Of a DNA stretch of 64,000 nt, positions 40,801 through 55,515 are shown piece by piece. Source of the DNA: Chamaelirium japonicum (lineage: Eukaryota > Streptophyta > Magnoliopsida > Liliales > Melanthiaceae); the NCBI GenBank assembly GCA_947650365.1, contig OX393550.1:75417229-75481228 (forward strand), given 5' to 3'. Every line of letters starts with the position of its first letter. Within the stretch, counting starts at the first letter, position 1. The translations under genes were made by a program, and so were the position numbers. A model generated the notes under the pieces. It had not been told where the DNA came from, searched no databases, and saw nothing but the letters and a program-made list of their open reading frames with translations.

Positions 40801-41999
40801 ATGGATACATTCGTGCGAATGAATTAGAATTGATCGTACGAATGAATTAGAATGGATCGTGCGAATGAATTAGAATGGATCGTACGAATAAATTAGAATG
40901 GATACATTCGTCCGAATGAATTAGAATGGATCATACGAATGAGTAAGAATGGATCGTACGAATGAAATAGAATAGATTGTACGAATGAATTAGAATGGAT
41001 TCGTACGAATGAATTAGAATGGATACATTCGTGAGAATGAATTAGAATGAATCATACCAATGAGTAAGAATGGATCATACGAATGAAATAGAATGGATTG
41101 TGCGAATGAATTAGAATGGATCGTACGAATGAATTAGAATGGATCGTGTGAAAGAATTAGAATGGATTGTATGAATGAATTAGAATAGATCGTATGAATG
41201 AATTAGAATGGATTCGTACGAATGAATTAGAAAGGATACATTCGTGCGAATGAATTAGAATGGATCGTACCAATGAGTAAGAATGGATCATACGAATGAA
41301 ATTGAATGGATTGTGCGAATGAATTAGAATGGATCGCACGAATGTATCCATTCTAATTCATTCGTACGATCCATTCTAATTCATTCGTATAATCCATTCT
41401 AATTAATTCGTATGATCCATTCTAATTCATTCGTACGATCCATTCAAATTCATTCATACAATCCATACTAATTCATTCGTACGATCCATTCTAATTCACT
41501 CATACGATACATTCTAATACATTCATACAATCCATTCTAATTCATTTGCACGAATATATCCATTCTAATTCATTCGTACGATCTATTCTAATTCCTTTGT
41601 ACGATCCATTCTAATTCATTCATACGATCTATTCTAATTCATTCGTACGATCCATTCTAATTCATTCGTACGATCCATTCTAATTCCTTCGTACGATCCA
41701 TTCTAATTCATTCGTACGATCCATTCTATTTCATTCGTACAATATATTCTAATTCATCCGTACGAATGGATACATTCGTGTGAATGAATTAGAATGGATC
41801 GTACGAATGAGTAAGAATTGATCATACGAATGAAATAGAATGGATTGCATGAATGAATTAGAATGGATCGTACGAATGAATTAGAATGGATCGTACGAAG
41901 GAATTAGAATGGATCGTACGAATGAATTAGAATGGCTCGTACGAATGAATTAGAATAGATCGTACGAATGAATTAGAATGGATCGTACGAAGGAATTAG
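37873..41999. repeat. Mosaic region, 37.9-42.0 kb
   Basis: Blocks are - 37,873-38,791, + 38,792-40,506, - 40,507-40,520 (less than one monomer), + 40,521-41,340, - 41,341-41,761, + from 41,762. It contains three copies of the AGAACTGATC cassette (37,603 just outside, 39,162, 40,678), two copies of the GATCAAATGAATG/GGTTACATTCATGC cassette (about 39,626 and 40,201), and CCTTTGTGCATATG at about 39,920 and 40,400. 41.0-41.3 kb has two 24-bp monomers (GGATTCGTACG), which keep a chance reading frame open for a short distance but encode nothing credible. Confidence 0.82.
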
Positions 42000-42812
42000 A
42001 ATGGATCGTACGAATGAATTAGAATGGATCGTGCTAATGAATTAGAATTGATCGAACGAATGAATTAGCATGGATCGTGCTAATGAATTAGAATGGAACG
42101 TACGAATGAATTAGAATGGATCGTGTGAAAGAATTAGAATGGATTGTATGAATGAATTAGAATGAATTCTTACGATCCATTCGAATTCATTCGCACGATC
42201 TATTCTAATTCATTCATACGATCCATTCTAATTCATTCATATAATCCATTCTAATTCTTTCACACGATCCATTCTAATTCATTCGTAGGATCCATTCTAA
42301 TTCATTCGTACAATCTATTCTATTTCATTCGTACGATCCATTCTTACTCATTCGTATGATCCATTCTAATTCATTCGGACGAATGTATCCATTCTAATTT
42401 ATTCGTACGATCCATTCTAATTCATTCGTACGATCCATTCTAATTCATTCGTACGATCTATTCTAATTCATTCGTATGATCCATTCTAATTTCATTCGTA
42501 CGATCCATTCTAAATCATTCGCTCGAATGTATCCATTCTAATACATTCGTACGATCCATTCTAATCCATTCGTACGATCCATTCTAATTCATTCGCATGA
42601 ATGTAACCATTCTAATTCATTCATTTGATCCATTCTAATTCATTCGTACGATCCATTCTAATTCATTCATCCGATCCATTCTAATTCATTCGCACGAATG
42701 TATCCATTCTAATTCATTCGTACGATCCATTCTAATTCATTCGTAAGATCCATTCTAATTCATTCGTACGATCCATTCTAATTCATTCGTACGATCCATT
42801 CTAATTCATTCA

Positions 42813-43285
42813 CACGAATGTATCCATTCTAGTTCATTCGTACGAACCATTCTAATTCATTCGTACGATCCATTCTAATTCATTCGCACGATCCATTCTA
42901 ATTCATTCGTACGATCAATTCTAATTTATTCGCACGAATGTATCCATTCTAATTCATTCGTACGATCAATTCTAATTCATTCGCACGAATGTATCCATTC
43001 TAATTCATTCGTACGATCCATTGTAATTCATTAATATGATCCATTCTAATTCATTCGTACGATCCATTCTAATTCATTCGCACGAATGTATCCATTCTAG
43101 TTCATTCGTACGAACCATTCTAATTCATTCGTACGATCCATTCTAATTCATTCGCACGATCCATTCTAATTCATTCGTACGATCAATTCTAATTTATTCG
43201 CACGAATGTATCCATTCTAATTCATTCGTACGATCAATTCTAATTCATTCGCACGAATGTATCCATTCTAATTCATTCGTACGAT
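42813..43285 (-). repeat. Local tandem duplication, 268-bp period
   Basis: The minus-strand run starting CACGAATGTATCCATTCTAG, with the rare monomer CGTACGAACC at 42,844, is repeated from 43,081, with CGAACC again at 43,112. About 205 bp is repeated with no difference I could see. It is found only in copy C of the higher-order repeat, so it arose after that copy separated. Confidence 0.85.
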
Positions 43286-43539
43286 CCTGAATTAGAATGG
43301 ATCGTACGAATGAATTAGAATGGATACCTTTGTGGATATGAATTAGAATGGATCGTACGAATGAATTAGAATGGATCATATTAATGAATTAGAATGGATC
43401 GTACGAATGAATTAGAATGGATCGTACGAATGAATTAGAATGGATCTTACGAATGGATTAGAATGGATACATTCGTGCGAATGAATTAGAATGGATCGGA
43501 CGAATGAATTAGAATGGATCGTACGAATGAATTAGAATG

Positions 43540-43687
43540 GATCAAATGAATGAATTAGAATGGTTACATTCATGCGAATGAATTAGAATGGATCGTACGA
43601 ATGAATTAGAATGGATCAAATGAATGAATTAGAATGGTTACATTCATGCGAATGAATTAGAATGGATCGTACGAATGGATTAGAATG
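43540..43687 (+). repeat. Local duplication, 74-bp period (28 + 23 + 23)
   Basis: The three-monomer run GATCAAATGAATG, GGTTACATTCATGCG, normal monomer occurs twice in a row (starts at 43,540 and 43,614). Other copies of this cassette in the window have it once, so this is a local gain of one three-monomer step. Confidence 0.85.
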
Positions 43688-46065
43688 GATCGTACGAATG
43701 GATTAGAATGGATACATTCGAGCGAATGAATTAGAATGGATCGTACGAATGAAATTAGAATGGATCGTACGAATGTATTAGAATAGATCGTACGAATGAA
43801 TTAGAATGGATCGTACGAATGAATTAGAATGGATCGTACGAATGAATTAGAATGGATCGTACGAATGAATTAGAATGGATTGCACGAATGAATTAGAATG
43901 GATCATACGAATGAATTAGAATGGATCGTACGAATGAATTAGAATGGATCGTGCTAATGAATTAGAATTGATCGAACGAATGAATTAGCATGGATCGTGC
44001 ATTTGTACGATCCATTCAAATTCATTCGTAAGATCCATTCTAATTCATTCGTACGATCCATTCTAATTCATTCGTATGATCCATTCTAATTCAGTCGCAC
44101 GAATGTATCCATTCTAGTTCATTCGTACGATCCATTCTAATTCATTCGTACGATCCATTCTAATTCATTCATACGATCTATTCTAATTCATTCATACAAT
44201 CCATTCTAATTCTTTCACACGATCCATTCTAATTCATTCGTACGATCCATTCTAATTCATTCGCACAATCCATTCTATTTCATTCGTACGATCCATTCTT
44301 ACTCATTCATATGATCCATTCTAATTCATTCGCACGAATGTATCCATAATGGATCATACGAATGAGTAAGAATGGATCGTACGAATGAAATAGAATGGAT
44401 TATGCGAATGAATTAGAATGGACCGGACAAATGAATTAGAATGGATACATTCGTGTGAATGAATTAGAATGGATCGGATAAATGAATTAGAATGGATCGT
44501 ACGAATGAATTAGAATGGATCGTACGAATGAATTAGAATGGATCGTACGAATAAATTAGAATGGATACATTCGTCCGAATGAATTAGAATGGATCATACG
44601 AATGAGTAAGAATGGATCGTACGAATGAAATAGAATAGATTGTACGAATGAATTAGAATGGATCGTGCGAATGAATTAGAATGGATCGTACGAATGAATT
44701 ATAATGGATCGTACGAATGAATTGGAATGGATCGTGCGAATGAATTAGAATGGATCATATTAATGAATTAGAATGGATCGTACGAATAAATTAGAATGGT
44801 TACATTTGTGCGAATGAATTAGAATGGATCATGCGAATCCGTTAGACTGGATCGTGCGAATGAATAAGAATGGATCATACGAATAAATTAGAATTGATCG
44901 TACGAATTAATTAGAATGGATACATTCGTGCGAATGAATTAGAATGGATTGTATGAATGAATTAGAATGGATCGTACGAATGAATTAGAATGGATCATAC
45001 GAATTAATTACAATGGATCATACGAATGAATTAGAATAGATCGTACGAATGAAATAGAATGGATCGTACGAATGAACTAGAATGGATCGTATGAATGAAC
45101 TAGAATGGATACATTCGTGCGAATGAATTAGAATTGATCGTACGAATGAATTAGAATGGATCGTACGATTCATTTTAATTCATTCGTACGATCCATTCTA
45201 ATACATTCGTACGATTCATGCTAATTCATTCGCACGATCCATTCTAATTCATTCGTACGATCCATTCTTATTCATTCATACGATCCATTCTAGTTCATTT
45301 GCACAATCCATTCTAATTCATTCGTACAATCTATTCTAATTCATTCGTATGATCCATTCTAACTCATTCGGTGGATCCATTCTAATACATTCGTACGATC
45401 CATTCTAATTCATTCCCACGATCCATTCTAATTTATTCGTACGATCCATTCTAATTCATTCGTACGATCTATTCTAATTCATTCGCACGAATGTAACCAT
45501 TCTAATTCATTCATACGATTCATTCTAATTCATTCGTATGAGCTATTCTTATTCATTCGTACGATCCATTCTAATTCATTCGTACGATCCATTGTAATTC
45601 ATTCATACAATCCATTTAGATTCATTCGCACAAATGTATCCATTCAAATTCATTCGTACGATCCAGTCTAATTCATTCGTACGATCCATTCTAATTCTTT
45701 CGTACGATCCATTCTAATTCATTCGTACGATCCATTCTAATTCATTCGTACGATCCATTCTAATTCATTCGCACGAATGTATCCATTCTAATTCATTTGT
45801 ACAATCCATTCTATTTCATTCGTACGATCCATTCTTACTCATTCGTATGATCCATTCTAATTCATTCGTATGATCCATTCTAATTCATTCGTACGATCCA
45901 TTCTAATTCATTCGTACGATCCATTCTAATTCATTCGCACGATCCATTCTAACTCATTCATACGATCCATTCTAATTCATTCATACGATCCATTCTAATT
46001 CATTCCTACAATCCTTTCTAATTCATTCGCTCGATCCATTCGAATTCATTCATACGATCCATTCT

Positions 46066-46095
46066 ATTCGAATGGATCATGCGATCCATTCGAAT
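46066..46095 (-). repeat. ATTCGAATGGATC hairpin, minus form (repeat C)
   Basis: 13-bp arms around ATGC at the position expected for the partial third higher-order copy. Confidence 0.92.
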
Positions 46096-46316
46096 TCATT
46101 CGCACGATCCATTCTAATTCATTCATACGATCCATTCTAATTCATTCATACAATGCATTCTAATTCTTTCACACGATCCATTCTAATTCATTCGTACGAT
46201 CCATTCTAATTCATTCGTACAATCCATTCTATTTCTTTTGTACGATCCATTCTTACTCATTCGTATGATCCATTCCAATTCATTCGCACGAATGTATCCA
46301 TTCTAATTCATTCATA

Positions 46317-49300
46317 CAAATGAATTAGAATGGATCATACGAATGAGTAAGAATGGATCGTACGAATGAATTAGAATGGATCGTACGAATGAATTAGAAT
46401 GGATCGTACACAATAAATTAGAATGGATACATTCGTCTGAATGAATTAGAATGGATCATACGAATGAGTCAGAATGGATCGTACGAATGAAATAGAATAG
46501 ATTGTACGAATGAATTAGAATGGATCCTACGAATGAATTAGAATGGATCGTCTGAAAGAATTAGAATGGATTGTATGAATGAATTAGAATGGATCGTATG
46601 AATGAATTAGAATGGATCGTGCGAATGAATTCGAATGGATCGTACGAATTCATTCTAATTCATTCATACGATCCATTCTAATTCATTCGTACGATCCATT
46701 CTAATTCATTCGCTCGAATGTATCCATTCTAATCCATTCGTACGATCCATTCTAATCCATTCGTACGATCCATTCTAATTCATTTGCATGAATGAAACCA
46801 TTCTAATTCATTCATTTGATCCATTCTAATTCATTCGCACGAATGTATCCATTCTAATTCATTCGTACGATCCATTCTAATTCATTCGCACGAATGTATC
46901 CAGTCTAATTCATTCGTACGATCCATTCTAATTCATTCGTACGATCCGTTCTAATTCATTCGCTCGATCCATTCTAATTCATTAATAGGATCCATTCTAA
47001 TTCATTCATACGATCTATTCTAATTCTTTTGCACGAATGTATCCATTCTAATTCATTCGCACGAATATATCCATTCTAATTCTAATTCATTCATACGATC
47101 CATTCAAATTCATTCGTATGATCCATTCTAATTAATTCGTATGATCCATTCTAATTCATTCGTACGATCCATTCTAATTCATTCATACAATCCATTCTAA
47201 TTCATTCGCACGATCCATTCTAATTCACTCATACGATCCATTCTAATACATTCTTACGATCCATTCTAATTCATTTGTACGAATATATCGATTCTAATTC
47301 ATTCGTACGATCCATTCTAATTCCTTCGTACGATCCATTCTAATTCATTCGTACGATCCATTCTTATTCATTCATACGATCCATTCTAATTCATTCGTAC
47401 AATCCATTCTAATTCATTCGCACAAATGTATCTATTCTAATTCATTCGTACGATCCATTCTAATTCATTCGTACGATCCATTCTAATTCATTCGTATGAC
47501 CCATTCTAATTCATTCGTGAATGTATCCATTCTAATTCATTCGTACGATCCATTCTAATTCATTCATACGATCCATTCTAATTCATTCGTACGATCCATT
47601 CTAATTCATTCATACGATCTATTCTAATTCATTCATACAATCCATTCTAATTCTTTCACACGATCCATTCTAATTCATTCGTACGATCCATTCTAATTCA
47701 TTCGCACAATCGATTCTATTTCATTCGTACGATCCATTCTTACTCATTCGTATGATCCATTCTAATTGATTCGCACGAATGTATCCATAATGGATCATAC
47801 GAATGAGTAAGAATGGATCGTACGAATGAAATAGAATGGATTGTGCGAATGAATTAGAAAGGACCGTACGAATGAATTAGACGTACGAATGAATTAGAAT
47901 GGATACATTCGTGTGAATAAATTAGAATGGATCATACGAATGAGTAAGAATGGATCGTCATTCTAATTCATTTGTATGATCCATTCTAATTCATTTGTAT
48001 CCATTCTATTTCATTCGCATGATCCATTCTAATTCATTCGCGCAATCTATTCAAATTCATTCGTACGATCCATTCTAATTCATTCGTACGATCCATTCTA
48101 ATTCATTCATACGATCCATTCTAATTTATTCGCATGAATGTATCCATTCTAATTCATTCGTACGATCCATTCTGATTCATTTTCACAATCTATTCTAATT
48201 CATTCATACAATCCATTCTAATTAATTCACACGAATGTATCCATTCTAATTCATTCGTACGATCCATTCTAATTCATTCATACGATCTATTCTAATTCAT
48301 TCATACAATCCATTCTAATTCTTTCACACGATCCATTCTAATTCATTCGTACAATCCATTCTAATTCATTCGCACAATCCATTCTATTTCATTTGTACGA
48401 TCCATTCTTACTCATTGGTACGATTCATTCTAATTCATTCGCACGAATGTATCCATTCTAATTCATTCGTACGAAGCCATTCTAATTCATACGTACAATC
48501 CATTCTATTTCATTCGTACGATCCATTCTTACTCATTCGTATGATCCATTCTAATTCATTCGCACGAATGTATCCATTCTAAATCATTCGTACGATCCAT
48601 TCTAATTCATTCGTACGATCCATTCTAAATCATTCGTACAATCCATTCTATTTCATTCGTACGATCAATTCTAATTCATTAGCACGATCCATTCTAATTC
48701 ATTCGTACGATCCATTCAAATTCATTCGCACGATCCATTCTAATTCGTTCGTACAATCCATTCCATTTCATTCGTACGATCCATTCTTACTCATTCGTAT
48801 GATCCATTCTAATTCATTCGCACGAATGTATCCATTCTAATCCATTCGTACGATCCATTCTAATCCATTCGTACGATCCATTTTAATTCATTCGCATAAA
48901 TGTAACCATTTTAATTCATTCATTTGATCCATTCTAATTCATTCGTACGATCCATTCTAATTCATTCGTCCGATCCATTCTAATTCATTCGCACGAATGT
49001 ATCCATTCTAAACCAATCATATGATCCATTCTAATTTATTCGTACGACCCATTCTAATTCATTCGTAAGATCCATTCTAATTCATTCGTACGATCCATTC
49101 TAATTCATTCGTACGATCCATTCTAATTCATTCGCACGAATGTATCCATTCTAGTTCATTCGTACGATCCATTCTAATTCATTCGTACGATCCATTCTAA
49201 TTCATTCGCACGATCCATTCTAATTCATTCGTACGATCCATTATAATTCATTCGCACGAATGTATCCATTCTAATTCATTCATACATACGATCCATTCTA

Positions 49301-50504
49301 ATTCATTCGCACGAATGTATCCATTCTAATTCATTTGTATAATCCATTCTATTTCATTCGTACGATCCATTCTTACTCATTCGTATGATCCATTCTAATT
49401 AATTCGCACGAATGTATCCATTCTAATTCATTCGTACGATCCATTCTAATTCATTCGCACTATCCATTCTAATTCAATCGTACGATCCATTCTAATTCAT
49501 TCGTATGATCCATTCTAATTTATTCATTCAAATATATCCATTCTAATTCATTCATACGAATCATTCTAATTCATTCGCACGATCCATTCTAATTCATTCG
49601 CACGAATGTATCCATTCTAATTCATTTGCACGATCCATTCTAATTCATTCCTATGATCTATTCTAATTCATTCGTACGATCCATTCTAATTCATTCGCTC
49701 GAATGTATCCATTCTAATTCATTCGTACGATCCATTCTAATTCGTTCATATGATCCATTCAAATTCGTTCATACGATCCATTCTAATTCGTTCGTACGAT
49801 CCATTCTACTTCATTCGTATGATCCATTCTAATTCATTCCTACGATCTATTCTAATTCATTCGCTCGAATATATCTATTCTAATTCATTCGTTCGATCCA
49901 TTCTAATTCATTCGCACGATCCATTCTAATTCATTCGTATAATCCATTCTAATCCATTCGTACGATCCATTCTAATTCATTCGTACGATCCATTCTAATT
50001 CATTCATACGATCCATTCTAATTCATTCGCACGAATGTATCCATTCTAGTTCATTCGTAAGATCCATTCTAATTCATTCGTACGATCCATTCTAATTCAT
50101 TCGCACGATCCATTCTAATTCATTCGTACGATCCATTCTAATTCATTCATACGATCCATTCTAATTCATTCGTACGATCCATTCTAATTCATTCATACAA
50201 TCCAATCTAATTCATTCGTACGATCCATTCTAATTCACTCATACGATCCATTCTAATACATTCATACGATCCATTCTAATTCATTTGCACGAATATATCC
50301 ATTCTAATTCATTCGTACGATCCATTCTAATTCCTTCGTATGATCCATTCTAATTCATTCGTACGATCTATTCTAATTCATTCATACGATCCATTCTAAT
50401 TCATTCGTACGATCCATTCTAATTCCTTCGTACGATCCATTCTAATTCATTCGTACGATCCGTTCTAATTCATTCGTACAATCTATTCTAATTCATTCGT
50501 ACGA
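46317..50504. repeat. Mosaic and long minus block, 46.3-50.5 kb
   Basis: Blocks are + 46,317-46,646, - 46,647-47,788, + 47,789-47,958, - 47,959-50,504. The last is 2.5 kb and is the counterpart of the long minus block at 27.9-31.0 kb. The short plus block starts at CCATAATGGATCATACG, has an internal deletion scar at 47,880 (GAATTAG-ACGTACG) and ends abruptly at GGATCGTCATTC. The return to plus at 50,505 reads CGTACGATGGGATAC, with a GGG not seen at the equivalent switches at 21,285, 23,077, 31,006 and 41,762. Confidence 0.82.
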
Positions 50505-51411
50505 TGGGATACATTCGTGTGAATGAATTAGAATGGATCGTACGAATGAGTAAGAATGGATCGTACGAATGAAATAGAATGGATTGCACGAATGAATTAG
50601 AATGGATCGTACGAATGAATTAAAATGGATCGTGTGAAAGAATTAGAATGGATTGTATGAATGAATTAGAATGGATCGTACGAAGGAATTAGAATGGACC
50701 GTACGAATGGATTAGAATGGATCGTACGAATGAATTAGATTAGATCGTACGAATGAATTAGAATGGATCGTACGAATGAATAAGAATGGATCGTGTGAAA
50801 GAATTAGAATGGATCGTACGAATGAAATAGAATGGATCGTGCGAATGAATTAGAATGGATCGTACGAATGAATTAGAATGGATCGTACGAATGAACTAGA
50901 ATGGATACATTCGTGCGAATGAATTAGAATGGATCGTACGAATGAATTAGAATGGATCTTACGAGTGAATTAGAATGGATCGTACTGGATCGTACGAATG
51001 AATTAGAATGGATCGTACGAATGAATTAGAATGGATACATTCGTGCGAATGAATTAGAATGGATCGGACGAATGAATTAGAATGGATCGTACGAATGAAT
51101 TAGAATGGATCAAATGAATGAATTAGAATGGTTACATTCATGCGAATGAATTAGAATGGATCGTACGAATGGATTAGAATGGATCGTACGAATGGATTAG
51201 AATGGATACATTTGAGCGAATGAATTAGAATGGATCGTACGAATGAATTAGAATGGATCGTACGAATGGAACAGAATGGATCCTACGAATGGATTAGAAT
51301 GGAAACCTTTGTGCATATGAATTAGAATGGATCGTACGAATGAATTAGAATGGATCATATTAATGAATTAGAATGGATCGTACGAATGAATTAGAATGGA
51401 TACATTCGTGC
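47130..51411. repeat. Dispersed large repeat, right copy (about 19-kb spacing)
   Basis: Right-hand partner of 28,030-32,244. Shared ordered markers include the CATTCATTTGATCC monomer (48,921), CTAAACCA (49,010), CATTTGCACGAATATATCC (50,282), the minus-to-plus switch at 50,505, and the GATACATTCGTGC/ACGATCC switch at 51,411. The plus part is shorter here than on the left. Confidence 0.65.
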
Positions 51412-53244
51412 ACGATCCATTCTAATTCATTCGCACGAATGTATCCATTCTAATTCATTCGTACGATCCATTCTAATTCATTAATATGATCCATTCTAAT
51501 TCATTCGTACGATTCATTCTAATTCATATGCACAAAGGTATCCATTCTAATTCATTCGTACGATCCATTCTAATTCAGGATCGTACGAATGAATTAGAAT
51601 GGATACATTCGTGCGAATGAATTAGAATTGATCATACGAATGAATTAGAATGGATCGTGCGAATGAATTAGAATGGATCGTACGAATGAATTAGAATGGA
51701 TCGTACGAATGAACTAGAATGGATACATTCGTGCGAATGAATTAGAATGGATCGTACGAATGAATTAGAATGGATCGTACGAATGAATTAGAATGGATCG
51801 TACGAATGAATTAGAATGGATACATTCGTGCGAATAAATTAGAATGGATCGGACGAATGAATTAGAATGGATCGTACGAATGAATTAGAATGGATCAAAT
51901 GAATAAATTAGAATGGTTACATTCATGCGAATGAATTAGAATGGATCGTACGAATGGATTAGAATGGATACATTCGAGCGAATGAATTAGAATGGATCGT
52001 ACGAATGAATTAGAATGGATCGTACGAATGGATTAGAATGGATCCTACGAATGGATTAGAATGGATACCTTTGTGCATATGAATTAGAATGGATCGTACG
52101 AATGAATTAGAATGGATCATATAAATGAATTAGAATGGATCGTACGAATGAATTAGAATGGATACATTCGTGCGAATGAATTAGAATGGATCGTGCGAAT
52201 CAATTAGACTGGATCGTGCGAATGAATAAGAATAGATCATATGAATGAATTAGAATGGATCGTACGAATTAATTAGAATGGATACATTCGTGCGAATGAA
52301 TTAGAATGGATTGTATGAATGAATTAGAATGGATCGTACGAATGAATTAGAATGGATCATACGAGTTAATTAGAATGGATCATACGAATGAATTAGAATG
52401 GATCGTACGAATGAATTAGAATGGATACATTCGTGTGAATGAATTAGAATGGATTGTGCGAATGAATAAAAACAGATCGTGCGAATGAATTAGAATGGAT
52501 CGTACGAATGAATTAGAATGGATCGTGCGAATGAATTAGAATGGATCATACGAATGAATTAGAATGGATACATTTGTGCGAATTAATTAGAATGGATCGT
52601 ACGAATGAATTAGAATGGATCGTATGAATGAATTAGAATGGATCGTACGAATGAATTAGAATGGATCGTTCGAATGAATTAGAATGGATCGTACGAATGA
52701 ATTAGAATGGATCGTACGAATGAACTAGAATGGATACATTCGTGCGAATGAATTAGAATGGATCGTACGAATGAATTAGAATGGATCGTACGAATGAATT
52801 AGAATGGATCTTACGAATGAATTATAATGGATCGTACGAATGAATTAGAATGGATCGTACGAATGAATTAGAATGGATACATTCGTGCGAATGAATTAGA
52901 ATGGATACATTCGTGCGAATGAATTAGAATGGATCGGACGAATAAATTAGAAAGGATCGTACGAATGAATTAGAATGAATCGTACGAATGAATTAGAATG
53001 GATCGTACGAATAAATTAGAATGGATACATTCGTCCGAATGAATTAGAATGGATCATACGAATGAGTAAGAATGGATCGTACGAATGAAATAGAATAGAT
53101 TGTACAAATGAATTAGAATGGATCCTACGAATGAATTAGAATGGATCGTGTGAAAGAATTAGAATGGATTGTATGAATGAATTAGAATGGATCGTATGAA
53201 TGAATTAGAATGGATCGTGCGAATGAATTCGAATGGATCGTACC
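50505..53244. repeat. Mostly plus region, 50.5-53.2 kb
   Basis: Plus 50,505-51,410, minus 51,411-51,577, plus 51,578-53,244. The minus block contains CATATGCACAAAGGTATCC, the reverse complement of the CCTTTGTGCATATG marker. About 50.9-51.97 kb is repeated at 57.36-58.33 kb (offset 6,467-6,480 before, and 6,323 after, the minus block). TAGACTGG is at 52,205. Confidence 0.83.
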
Positions 53245-55455
53245 AATTCATTCTAATTCATTCATACAATCCATTCTAATTCTTTCACACGATCTATTCT
53301 AATTCATTCGTAGGATCCATTCTAATTCATTTGTACAATCTATTCTATTTCATTCGTACGATCTATTCTTACTCATTCGTATGATCCATTCTAATTCATT
53401 CGGACGAATGTATCCATTCTAATTTATTCATACGATCCATTCTAATTCATTCGTACGATCCATTCTAATTCATTCGTACGATCCATTCTAATTCATTCGT
53501 CCGATCCATTCTAATTCATTCGCACGAATGTATCCATTCTAATTCATTCGTACGGGCCATTCTAATTCATTCGAATTAGAATGGATTGTGTGAATGAATT
53601 AGAATGGATCGTACGAATGAATTAGAATGGATCGTGTAAAAGAATTAGAATGGATTGAATGAATGAATTAGAATAGATCGTATGAATGAATTAGAATGGA
53701 TCGTACGAATGAATTAGAATGGATCGTACGAATGAACTAGAATGGATACATTCGTGCGAATGAATTAGAATGGATCGTACGAATGAATTAGAATGGATCT
53801 TACGAATGAATTAGAATGAATCGTACGAATGCACGATCCATGCTAATTCATTCGTTCAATCAATTCTAATTAATTAGCACGATCCATTCTAATTCATTCG
53901 TACGATCCATTCTAATTCATTCGCACGATCCATTCTAATTCATTCGTACGATCCATTCTAATTATTTCACATGATCCATTCAAATTCATTCGTACGATCC
54001 ATTCTAATTCATTCATACGATCTATTCTAATTCATTCGTAAGATCCATTCTAATTCATTCGTACGATCCATTCTAATTCCTTCGTACGATCCATTCTAAT
54101 TCATTCATACAATCCATTCTAATTCTTTCACACGATCCATTCTAATTCATTCGTACGATCCATTTTAATTCATTCGTGCAATCCATTCTATTTCATTCGT
54201 ACGATCCATTCTTACTCATTCGTACGATCCATTCTAATTCATTCACACGAATGTATCCATTCGTACGAATGAATTAGAATAGATTGTACGAATGAATTAG
54301 AATGGATCGTACGAATGAATTTGAATGGATCGTATGAATGAATTTGAATGGATCGTGCGAATGAATTAGAATGGATCGTGCGAATGAATTAGAATGGATC
54401 GTATGAATGAATTAGAATGGATCGTACGAATGAACTAGAATGGATACATTTGTGCGAATGAATTAGAATGGATCGTCCGAATGAATTAGAATGGATCGTA
54501 CGAATGAATTAGAATGGATCGTACGAATGAATTAGAATGGATCATACGAATGAGTAAGAATGGATCGTACGAATGAAATAGAATGGATTGTACGAATGAA
54601 TTAGAATGGATCGTACGAATGAATTAGAATGGATCGTGTGAAAGAATTAGAATGGATTGTATGAATGAATTAGAATGGATCATATGCATGAATTAGAATG
54701 GATCGTGCGAATGAATTCGAATGGATCGTACGAATGAATTAGAATGGATCGTACGAATGAATTAGAATGGATACATTCTTGCGAATGATTTAGAATGGAT
54801 ACATTCGTGTGAAAGAATTAGAATAGATCGTATGAATGAATTAGAATGGATCCTATGAATGAATTAGAATGGATCGTGCGAATGAATTAGAATGGATCGT
54901 ACGAATGAATTAGAATGGATCGTGCTAATGAATTAGAATTGATCGAACGAATGAATTAGCATGGATCGTGCTAATGAATTAGAATGGAACGTACGAATGA
55001 ATTAGAATGGATTGTGTGAAAGAATTAGAATGGATTGTATGAATGAATTAGAATGAATTCGTACAATCCATTCGAATTTATTCGCACGATCCATTTTAAT
55101 TCATTCATACGATCCATTCTAATTCATTCATACAATCCATTCTAATTCTTTCACATGATCCATTCTAATTCATTCGTAGGATCCATTCTAATTCATTCGT
55201 ACAATCTATTCTATTTCATTCGTACGATCCATTCTTACTCATTCGTATGATTCATTCTAATTCATTCGGACGAATGTATCCATTCTAATTTATTCGTACG
55301 ATCAATTCTAATTCATTCGTACGATCCATTCAAATTCATTCGTACGATCCATTCTTACTCATTCGTATGATCCATTCTAATTCATTCGTACGATCCATTC
55401 TAATTCATTCGTACGATCCATTCTAATTCATTCGCCCGAGCTATTCTAATTCATT

Positions 55456-55515
55456 CGTACGATCCATTCTAATTCATTCGTACGATCGTACGAATGAATT
55501 AGAATGGATCGTACG
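55456..55515. repeat. Perfect 60-bp palindrome at a switch, second copy
   Basis: Arms 55,456-55,485 and 55,486-55,515 are exact reverse complements, no spacer, and the right flank has the same CGTACGG. It lies 19,440 bp from the copy at 36,017, which shows that a perfect palindrome was duplicated or kept by homogenisation. Confidence 0.95.

Larger units (their letters stand above)
42000..46316. repeat. Higher-order repeat, partial third copy C
   Basis: Matches the second half of copies A and B with the same run of switches. Blocks are + to 42,169; - 42,170-43,287; + 43,288-44,000; - 44,001-44,346; + 44,347-45,166; - 45,167-46,316. Offsets from copy A are 34,025 at 8,145, 34,492 at 8,796, 34,590 at 9,411, 34,588 at 9,759, 34,638 at 10,529 and 34,653 at 11,411. 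It is longer than A or B in the first minus block, partly through the 268-bp duplication. It keeps the TAGACTGG monomer (44,833) that copy B has lost in this half. Confidence 0.82.

Noticed and set aside
41157..41351. A 64-codon open frame on the minus strand
   Set aside because: It is a translation of satellite monomers (recurring SILIHS) kept open by chance because two 24-bp monomers and a 28-mer change the phase. There is no upstream signal and no non-repeat composition.
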